From Strigomonas culicis (lineage: Eukaryota > Euglenozoa > Kinetoplastea > Trypanosomatida > Trypanosomatidae): a stretch of DNA of 21,133 nt. Positions 1 to 6,057 of this stretch are shown here, in pieces; within the stretch, counting starts at the first letter, position 1; each line of letters opens with the position of its first letter. The notes under the pieces are model-generated. The model searched no databases, was not told the DNA's origin, and was given only the letters and a program-made list of their open reading frames with translations. Position numbers and translations under genes: made by a program. Location: positions 1 through 21,133 of the forward strand of contig AUXH01000332.1 in assembly GCA_000482145.1 (NCBI GenBank), written 5' to 3'.

Positions 1-3
1 GTA

Positions 4-4
<1 letters not shown>

Positions 5-46
<42 letters not shown>
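5..46. repeat. (TA)21 microsatellite
   Basis: A perfect run of 21 TA dinucleotides lies upstream of the first gene, close to the window edge. It is simple-sequence spacer DNA and is prone to length polymorphism and assembly slippage. No function is inferred. Confidence 0.95.
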
Positions 47-49
<3 letters not shown>

Positions 50-100
50 GAGTGTTCTTGGTTGCAAGGAAGCTTGCATCCTATATATTTCACATTTACC

Positions 101-156
101 CTCCTGCCCCCTTTTTCACTTTTCGTGTTCTGTTTCTTTTCACAAGTTATTCTCAG
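101..156 (+). promoter_or_regulatory. Predicted spliced-leader acceptor for the SDE2-like gene
   Basis: A pyrimidine-rich stretch (about 101-142) is followed by AG dinucleotides at 145-146 and 155-156. No ATG lies between them and the start at 191. This matches the trans-splice acceptor layout of kinetoplastids. Which AG is used cannot be told from sequence. Confidence 0.5.
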
Positions 157-190
157 TGCTAAGCGCCTTTGATTGTTAAGTCTTTTGATA

Positions 191-679
191 ATGCGCGAGT
201 GTGTTGTCCTGCCTGTGGGAAGAGTAATTGATGTACCAATCAATGACAGCATTAGTGACATTGATGGAGTGTGTTCCATCATCCAGAAGCACTTGAATAC
301 AGATCACCACGTTTGCATTTATAACTTTGATAGCACTAAAAAGTCATTTATCCAAGTAGAGGAGTTTGATCCTCTTCAAAAAACCTATATTGTACTGCGC
401 TTACGCGGAGGCGGCAAAGGTGGTTTCCGAAAGCAGCTTGAAAAAAAAGCGCGTGAATTTTCGCGTGCCAAAAGTCGGAAACTTGTCGAACAAAAAGGCA
501 AAAGGGAGAAAAAAGACGTTTCACAGGCTACTAAGGTTTCAAAGCAAAAAACAAGTGCTACTGTTACCGCAACGACAGAGCAGTTAAAGGTGAATGACGC
601 TTCTCGAACCAAAATTGAGGCTGTACGCTCCTCTGTGTTACAAGGAGCTAAAAAAATATTGGATGATTTGCGTAAATGA
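191..679 (+). CDS. SDE2: SDE2-like protein: ubiquitin-like domain with GG-KGG processing motif
   Basis: The protein has 162 residues. The open frame extends a few codons upstream through TTG, but 191 is the first ATG after the predicted splice acceptor. Residues 1-75 have the spacing of a ubiquitin-like fold and end in YIVLRLRGGG, close to the ubiquitin tail. KGGF follows at 76-79, then a strongly basic, lysine-rich helix (80-110) and a short C-terminal tail. In SDE2 (studied in fission yeast and human) a ubiquitin-like domain ends at GG-KGG; ubiquitin proteases cut there and the Lys-initiated C-terminal part joins the spliceosome or acts at replication forks. The motif and the following basic stretch support that family. 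Oddities: three glycines before the lysine, RK where other members have GS after KGGF, and a protein much shorter than human SDE2. A ubiquitin-like fusion to another basic protein is the alternative. Codons are AT-rich compared with genes further right. Confidence 0.72.
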   Translation: MRECVVLPVGRVIDVPINDSISDIDGVCSIIQKHLNTDHHVCIYNFDSTKKSFIQVEEFDPLQKTYIVLRLRGGGKGGFRKQLEKKAREFSRAKSRKLVEQKGKREKKDVSQATKVSKQKTSATVTATTEQLKVNDASRTKIEAVRSSVLQGAKKILDDLRK

Positions 680-897
680 ATGGGATACACGTGCTTTCTT
701 TTTTCCTACATTTTTTTTTGACACTGACACGTTATTATTTACTTCGATCGTGTTGCTGTTGTAATACTGTTACTATTCAAGAAAAAGGCGATTCACAGCA
801 TCCTTCCTTCTGTCGCTGCTCTCTTCTTCTTTTCCCTTTTCACGTTTCGCTCTAGGAAATACTTTAAAGGAATTGAAAGTGCTTTTCGCTCTTACAG
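680..897. other. Spacer between SDE2-like and ZSWIM2-like genes
   Basis: A short AT-rich spacer with T-rich runs just after the stop codon. A strong pyrimidine tract (about 801-850) belongs to the next gene. No other coding or RNA feature is visible. Confidence 0.6.
801..855 (+). promoter_or_regulatory. Predicted spliced-leader acceptor for the ZSWIM2-like gene
   Basis: A long pyrimidine tract ends in CTCTAG, with AG at 854-855; a second candidate, CTTACAG, ends at 897 directly before an ATG at 898. With either AG the first ATG in the mature message would be 898, not 1043. This bears on the frameshift seen downstream. Confidence 0.5.
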
Positions 898-1042
898 ATG
901 CCACAATGGGTTGATAAGTGCCCCCCCGGCGTAGAAAAAAAAACTTGAAGCGCTGACTATCAAAAGATTAACCTGGGAAGTAACATCGGAACCAAACAAG
1001 TTTAAAATTAAAGAATTAGATTCACTGAAACAGTTTAACACC
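898..1042 (+). other. Probable displaced 5' coding part of the ZSWIM2-like gene (A9 frameshift)
   Basis: An ATG at 898 opens a frame (MPQWVDKCPPGVEKKT) that stops at TGA 946-948. The downstream E3-ligase frame is itself open leftward from 1043 to a TAG at 932-934, and this stretch reads like protein (for example LTWEVTSEPNKFKIKE), resembling the strand region that precedes the SWIM cysteines. The two stops confine any join to 935-948, which contains a run of nine adenines (935-943). One adenine fewer would make the frames continuous. This may be a sequencing or assembly error, a real disabling indel, or slippage. Nothing else in the window shows such a break. Confidence 0.6.
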
Positions 1043-1882
1043 ATGCTCAGCACGACGCATCAGTGCACTTGTAAGGGTATTTATCCCTGTATTCATATAC
1101 TGTTTGTGTTGACCAAAGTCGTTGGGCTAGCAACTACAGATCCAATAATTTGGCAACCAAGTATTAGGGAATATCAACTGGAGATTATTGTAAGCAAAAT
1201 TGAGGATCAAAAAAAGTGCTGCTTTTGTGGAGAGTCTATGCCTGTCTTTTCTGGATGCCAATCGTGTCGAAAAGCCTTTCATATGAAATGTTTGGAACTA
1301 AAGACAAATTCTCTGCACACACAGGGCAGTGGTAGCAGTAGAAATCTGATGTGTTTAAATTGTGGAGAAAATGTAAACAATTCCGTTGCCCAAAGTGTAA
1401 AGAAATGCAGCAAATGTTCCACAACAATGCAAACAGACTTTTTCGAATGCCTTCTGTGTGAGAAATTTTCCCTGTGCCCATCATGCCATAAATGTACAAG
1501 GCATAATCACCCACTCATCAAACGTGCAATCCGGACGGTGAGTAATAACCAAGCCAAAGTCGAAAATGTAAACGAACTTCTATTTCGAGAAATCAACCCA
1601 GAAGATTATGATGTGCTTTTGTCATTGGATACTGCATCGCAGGGACAGACCAAAAACCATGTTTTATCCACACAGGAATTTGACCGAATTAGTGTTCGTA
1701 ATGCGTCTGTTGTCAGTGAATCTTCAAAATGTCCCATTTGTCTGGAGTTTTATAGGAGGGGGGAAAAATGCGTGGTCTTGCCTTGTGGACACACAATGCA
1801 CTTTATTTGTGGAAGAAAATGGCTCACTGAATGCAGTGAAAACTGCCCAGTGGACCATTCAAGTGCAAGGAAAGACTACTGA
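1043..1882 (+). CDS. ZSWIM2-like E3 ubiquitin ligase (SWIM-RING-ZZ-RING), 5' end probably incomplete
   Basis: The reading frame gives 279 residues from ATG 1043. In order it shows the tail of a SWIM zinc finger (CTC at 8-10 and CIH at 17-19, pattern CxCx6CxH); a first RING-like C4HC-type finger (about 59-110: CCFCGESM, CQSC, FHMKC, CLNCGE); a ZZ-type finger (about 121-160: CSKC, CLLC, CPSCHKC, HNHP); and a second RING near the C-terminus (about 230-275: CPICLEF, LPCGHTMHFIC, NCPVDH). This order matches animal ZSWIM2 (MEX), an E3 ligase that ubiquitinates itself and other proteins. Substrates here are unknown. The SWIM domain normally starts before its first cysteine, so ATG 1043 looks internal; the likely true start is 898 across an A9 slip. 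Codons are AT-rich, like the preceding gene. Family assignment is firm; whether the gene is intact is not. Confidence 0.75.
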   Translation: MLSTTHQCTCKGIYPCIHILFVLTKVVGLATTDPIIWQPSIREYQLEIIVSKIEDQKKCCFCGESMPVFSGCQSCRKAFHMKCLELKTNSLHTQGSGSSRNLMCLNCGENVNNSVAQSVKKCSKCSTTMQTDFFECLLCEKFSLCPSCHKCTRHNHPLIKRAIRTVSNNQAKVENVNELLFREINPEDYDVLLSLDTASQGQTKNHVLSTQEFDRISVRNASVVSESSKCPICLEFYRRGEKCVVLPCGHTMHFICGRKWLTECSENCPVDHSSARKDY

Positions 1883-2254
1883 TAGTTTTCCACTTCTCCC
1901 TTTCGTTACCTTTTGTGAAGATGATTTCTTTTGCTCGTATATATATACATATATCTGCTTTTTCAACAGTATACTGATTATACTAATCGTATGATACAAA
2001 CAAGATTACTTCGCTTATAATTATTACGTTCTTCTTGTGTATTTATGTATCTCTCCATTTTCTTCTTCTTTAAAAAACATTTTCTTTGCAACACTCATAT
2101 TTAATGTGCACATGAAAAATGTATTTCTTTCCTCTCTTTCTCTTTTCTTTATTGCTTCTCTTATTATTGTCCTTTTTTATTATTATTTCCTTTATCTTTG
2201 AAGTATTTTAGGTTATTGATTTCTCTTTTTTCCCCTTAACGAATAATAACTGAA
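1883..2254. other. AT-rich intergenic spacer
   Basis: It contains short TA stretches near 1937-1955 and pyrimidine tracts that lead into the next splice acceptor. I see no further gene, RNA or repeat. Confidence 0.6.
2124..2203 (+). promoter_or_regulatory. Predicted spliced-leader acceptor for the 2255 gene
   Basis: A roughly 75-base T/C-rich tract ends at AG 2202-2203, with another AG at 2210-2211. No ATG lies between it and 2255. Confidence 0.5.
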
Positions 2255-3352
2255 ATGCGCCGCTTTTCCTCCAGTTCTGTCAATGCGATCAGCGCACGCT
2301 TCGTGAGCGGTGTAGCCCCAGTCCTTTACTTTCCTCCTACCTCGACTGCTCAGGCCTCGAAGGAGGAGCAGGTGAAGAAAAACACCAAGATCGCCATCGA
2401 GATGATTAAGCGCTTCAAAGGTGAGCTCCCCGCCCCTTACACGCGCAAAACCACCTCGACGATAGAGCAGCTCGAGAAGGAGATCGAAACTCTGTTGGGA
2501 GGGGCCCAGAAGCTTCGTAAGGCGACAACCGATGACCAGCCGATGGACAAGCTGGGCCTGATGGAGCGCTGCCTTCGCCACGCTCTTTGGTCCTACCACA
2601 AGGATGAGGGCAAGTTCAACTTTGACGAGATGACTAAGTGGATTGTTTACACGCCTGAGGATGAGGTCCGCCTGTCACAGCTCCGTCGCCAAGTGGAGTC
2701 CAAGACGCAGTTGGCTGCCTTCCGCGCGAAGCGTGCGGAGCAGGGGCTTCCCACCTCGCCGGTTCCCAGCATTAACTGGGAGCAGAGCTACGAGGAGGTG
2801 ATTGACCGCGAGCTGGTGAACGAGAAGCGCATCCGCTACGACACCATGGCTGCCGGCACGGTTGAATGCGACCAGGCCCAGATCGACGCTGTAGTGCAGC
2901 AGTACCGTAAGCCCGCGCAGGAGAAGCGCCTAGACGATTTGGCGAACCTGTTGGAGCGCTTTAAGCCTGTCCTTGCTCGCGAGGCCATCATGCAGCGGCT
3001 CACGATCAAGCATCTGGAGGGTCAGTTGGGCGTGTGGCGCTACATGGACTGGTGCCCAGAGGTGCGCGACCGCGCTGAGCTCGAGGTGGACGTCAGTGGA
3101 TGGCAGTGGTGGTCTCCGCTCGAGGAGCGCCGCCTGCTCCCCGTTCGCCTGCGCACGGTGAATGAGGTGCGCGACATCATGGCCAAGACACAGGGCGAGC
3201 ACGCGGCTGAGTCTACCTCCGGCGGCTCTCAGTCTTCTCAGTCTTCTGGTGACGGCAACCGCGAGCGCCTCTTGAAGGAAGTACTTGCGCTGCAGGCTCG
3301 CATCCACCAGCGTGACGATGACGCCTCCGATGCAAAGGCCAAGGCACACTAG
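2255..3352 (+). CDS. Putative mitochondrial protein, tentatively trypanosomatid cytochrome c oxidase subunit IV
   Basis: The protein has 365 residues and starts at the first ATG after the splice acceptor. The N-terminus (MRRFSSSSVNAISARF) is Arg/Ser-rich and free of acidic residues for about 35 positions, as in a mitochondrial targeting presequence. The body is charged and helical, with short conserved-looking blocks such as KFNFDEMTKWIVYTPEDE (about 123-140) and WQWWSPLEERR near 283-293. The last ~55 residues are Gly/Ser-rich, then helical. No transmembrane segment is evident. Size, presequence and general feel fit the trypanosomatid-specific oxidase subunit called COX IV (trCOIV), which is unrelated to animal COX4. 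I base this on memory of the family rather than on a diagnostic motif, so other kinetoplastid mitochondrial proteins remain possible. Coding GC is intermediate between the left and right parts of the window. Confidence 0.55.
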   Translation: MRRFSSSSVNAISARFVSGVAPVLYFPPTSTAQASKEEQVKKNTKIAIEMIKRFKGELPAPYTRKTTSTIEQLEKEIETLLGGAQKLRKATTDDQPMDKLGLMERCLRHALWSYHKDEGKFNFDEMTKWIVYTPEDEVRLSQLRRQVESKTQLAAFRAKRAEQGLPTSPVPSINWEQSYEEVIDRELVNEKRIRYDTMAAGTVECDQAQIDAVVQQYRKPAQEKRLDDLANLLERFKPVLAREAIMQRLTIKHLEGQLGVWRYMDWCPEVRDRAELEVDVSGWQWWSPLEERRLLPVRLRTVNEVRDIMAKTQGEHAAESTSGGSQSSQSSGDGNRERLLKEVLALQARIHQRDDDASDAKAKAH

Positions 3353-3821
3353 TAAGTCCGCGCATAATGAATACCCTTTCGTTATTATCATTTTCTCTTT
3401 CTCTTTTTTCCTTGTAAGAAAGAAAAAAAAATCTATAGCTCTTTTCTTTTCTTTTCTCTTTCTTCTTCAAATTTAACGTTATTATAAGTAGCAGTAATAA
3501 AGGGAAGTATACAATTGTAGTAGGATTTTCTTTTTCGTCATCATCTAATATGAATTTCTTTTCTTTTCTTTTCATTTGCACACATTTTGTGTTTACTGAA
3601 CAATTGTTTTGCTTACAGTGGTCACGCCCAGAAGCAATGCTATAGTTCACCCAGATAATGCTTTCACTGTACTTTTCGGCCTCCTTTTCTTTTCTTTTCA
3701 CAATAATTGTATTATGTAATGTCATTTTTTTTTTAGATTGTCAATACCCTCACAATAAAAGCTCACACCGAATAAATCCTCTTACACTCCTTGTTGTCAT
3801 ATCGTTTCAATCGCTTCAACC
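3353..3821. other. Intergenic spacer upstream of STI1
   Basis: An AT-rich spacer with several TTTTCTTTTC-type pyrimidine tracts (about 3395-3475, 3552-3575, 3680-3700). No credible gene or RNA is seen; open frames here are low-complexity. Confidence 0.6.
3722..3736 (+). promoter_or_regulatory. Predicted spliced-leader acceptor for STI1
   Basis: A run of about ten T residues ends directly in AG at 3735-3736, with a further pyrimidine tract upstream. The 85-base leader to 3822 has no ATG. Confidence 0.6.
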
Positions 3822-5468
3822 ATGGACGCAACGGAACTCAAGAACAAGGGCAATCAAGAGTATTCTGCGGGAAATTACGTGGAGGCCATCAACTACTTCT
3901 CCAAGGCCATTCAGGTTGACGGCAGCAATCACGTTCTTTACAGCAACCGGTCCGCGTCTTACGCATCGCTTCACAAATACAAGGATGCTCTAGATGACGC
4001 TGATAAGTGCATTTCTATCAAGCCGGAGTGGGCCAAGGGATACGTGCGTCGTGGTGCCGCGCTGCACGGCATGCGTCGGTACGACGACGCGGAGGCAGCT
4101 TACCAGAAGGGCCTTCAGATGGAGCCGGAGAACACTGCGTGTAAGCAGGGTGTGGTGGATGTGCGCATGGCGAAGGCCAGCGATGCGCGCGACCCCGTTG
4201 CGCGTGTTTTCACTCCCGATGCGTTCCGAAAGATCCAGGAGCACCCGAAGCTCTCCCTGCTTCTGATGCAGCCCGACTACGTGAAGATGTTGGACACCGT
4301 GATTCGCGACCCATCGCAGGCGAAGCTGTACATGGAGGATCAGCGCTTTGCGATGACGCTCATGTTCCTCAGCGGGATGAAGATTCCGACCAACGACGAC
4401 GAGGAGGAGCAGCGGCACAAGCCGGCGGCAGCGAAGAAGGAGACCCAGCAGCCCAAGGCCGAGGTGGTCCTCACCGACAACCAGAAGGAGGCCCTTGCCC
4501 TGAAGGAGGAGGGAAACAAGCTGTACTTGTCGAAGCAGTTCGACGAGGCGCTCAGCAAGTACCAGGCGGCCCTGGAGAAGGACCCTCAAAACACCCTCTT
4601 CATCCTGAACTGCACGGCAGTCTACTTTGAGAAGGGCGAGTACGAAACGTGCATCGCCGAGTGTGAGAAGGGCGTTGAGCACGGTCGCGAGAACCGCTGC
4701 GACTACACCATTATTGGCAAGCTCATGACGCGTCAGGCCTTCTGCCTCCAGAAGATGAAGAAGTACGAAGACGCGGTCGCCTTGTACAAGAAGGCGCTTG
4801 TGGAGTGGCGCAACCCAGACACGCTCGCTAAGCTGAACGCGTGCGAGAAGGAGTTCCAAAAGGCTGTCGCTGACGCGTATATCGACCCCGAAATAGCACG
4901 GCAGAAGAAGGAGGAGGGCAACGAGTTTTTCAAGAATGATAAGTATCCGGAGGCGGTCGCGGCTTACACAGAGGCCATCAAGCGCAACCCGACCGAACAC
5001 ACCGCGTATAGCAACCGTGCGGCGACTTACCTTAAACTCGGCGCGTTCAACGATGCCCTCAAGGATGCCGAGAAGTGCGTCGAGCTGAAGCCGGACTTTG
5101 TGAAGGGCTACACGCGTAAGGGACATGCCTACTTCTGGACGAAGCAGTACAACCGCGCCCTTCAGGCATACGACGAAGGCTTGAAGATCGACCCCAACAA
5201 CGCAGACTGCAAGGATGGGCGCTACCGCACCATGATGAAGATCCAGGAAATGGCGTCGGGACAGGATGCGGACGGCGACGAGGCGGCGAAGCGGGCGATG
5301 AGCGACCCTGAGATAGCTGCCATCATGCAGGACAGTTACATGCAGTTGGTGCTGCAGGAGATGCAGAACGACCCGAAGCGCGTCCAGGACTACATGCGCG
5401 ATCCGTCCCTCGCCGAGAAGATTAACAAGCTGGTTTCCGCAGGTATCATTCGGTTTGGTGGCCAGTAA
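3822..5468 (+). CDS. STI1: Stress-induced protein STI1 (HOP co-chaperone)
   Basis: The protein has 548 residues, the usual length for STI1/HOP. HOP links Hsp70 to Hsp90 during client transfer in the cytosol. The order is TPR1 (about 4-105), DP1 (about 130-187), a short charged linker, TPR2A (about 220-335), TPR2B (about 356-465) and DP2 (about 490-545). The carboxylate-clamp residues that grip the EEVD tails of Hsp70/Hsp90 can be read off in all three TPR units: K7/N11/N42/K72/R76, K228/N232/N263/K300/R304 and K363/N367/N398/K428/R432. DP motifs are visible as SLLLMQPDYVKML and LQEMQNDPKRVQDYM. ATG 3822 is the first after the splice acceptor. The gene appears intact and ordinary. Its codons favour G/C at third positions, as expected of a highly expressed gene. 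Confidence 0.97.
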   Translation: MDATELKNKGNQEYSAGNYVEAINYFSKAIQVDGSNHVLYSNRSASYASLHKYKDALDDADKCISIKPEWAKGYVRRGAALHGMRRYDDAEAAYQKGLQMEPENTACKQGVVDVRMAKASDARDPVARVFTPDAFRKIQEHPKLSLLLMQPDYVKMLDTVIRDPSQAKLYMEDQRFAMTLMFLSGMKIPTNDDEEEQRHKPAAAKKETQQPKAEVVLTDNQKEALALKEEGNKLYLSKQFDEALSKYQAALEKDPQNTLFILNCTAVYFEKGEYETCIAECEKGVEHGRENRCDYTIIGKLMTRQAFCLQKMKKYEDAVALYKKALVEWRNPDTLAKLNACEKEFQKAVADAYIDPEIARQKKEEGNEFFKNDKYPEAVAAYTEAIKRNPTEHTAYSNRAATYLKLGAFNDALKDAEKCVELKPDFVKGYTRKGHAYFWTKQYNRALQAYDEGLKIDPNNADCKDGRYRTMMKIQEMASGQDADGDEAAKRAMSDPEIAAIMQDSYMQLVLQEMQNDPKRVQDYMRDPSLAEKINKLVSAGIIRFGGQ

Positions 5469-6057
5469 GTGCCACTCTTATCGTGGAGCTTTTCACTTCC
5501 CTATTACAGAGATAAAACAAACAAGCAAAAATGAATAAACGTGTAGGTGGGCTTTCACCACGGCTTGCCTGGCGCGTATATCTATATTTAGAAGGACGCC
5601 GTAGTCACACATCTCACTCCATCTGTGCGTGTGCGTGTGTGGTGTGTCTATCTGGATGACCTGAGTATACTATTATTACGATATTATTATTTACACAGTT
5701 TATCAATTTTTTCTCTTTTTTTTATTTCTCTCCCAAATGATAAGCTGTAGCTTAAGTAACAGAATTAAACTAATCAGTTACGTAATACTATCATGAATAC
5801 TTCTTTGATGTGCGTGTGTGTGTGTCTGTCTCTGTATGCGTATGCGTCTGTTTTTTCCCCTCTCGTAGAGTAATTACGGGAGATACATATTTTTGTTTCT
5901 GTGATTATGTACAGCATCATTTCTCCTTTCCTCTTGTTTTCTCTCTATCTGAAAGCCTTTCTTTTTTGTTCAGGCGTTTTTTTTTAATATACTTTTTTTC
6001 CCCTCTCTTTGTCTCTTGTGTGCCTCCTGGCCCTCGCTCTCGTTCTTCAGTGGTACC
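5469..6057. other. Intergenic spacer with TG-rich stretches
   Basis: A 589-base spacer. Irregular TG-rich segments occur at about 5623-5645 and 5809-5830, with long pyrimidine tracts after 5920. No further gene or structured RNA could be recognised. Confidence 0.6.
5991..6050 (+). promoter_or_regulatory. Predicted spliced-leader acceptor for the EFHC/Rib72-like gene
   Basis: A T/C-rich tract leads to CGTTCTTCAG, with AG at 6049-6050, only seven bases before the ATG at 6058. An upstream AG near 5973-5974 would give a longer leader without any ATG. Confidence 0.5.

Noticed and set aside
5..46. TA repeat as a telomere or centromere signal
   Set aside because: It is a plain dinucleotide run; no TTAGGG-type repeat or other telomeric sequence is present.
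921..927. C7 run as the site of the frameshift in the ZSWIM2-like gene
   Set aside because: Removing one C would bring TAG 932-934 into frame, so the slip must lie after it, in 935-948.
1608..1994. 128-codon frame overlapping the end of the E3 ligase gene
   Set aside because: The zinc-finger frame there is continuous with correctly spaced cysteines up to its stop at 1882, so this is a shadow.
3990..5126. Long antisense open frame (378 codons) across STI1
   Set aside because: It is the mirror of the STI1 codon pattern, Leu/Arg/Val-rich without domains, and lacks a pyrimidine tract with AG on the minus strand. STI1 is certain on the plus strand.
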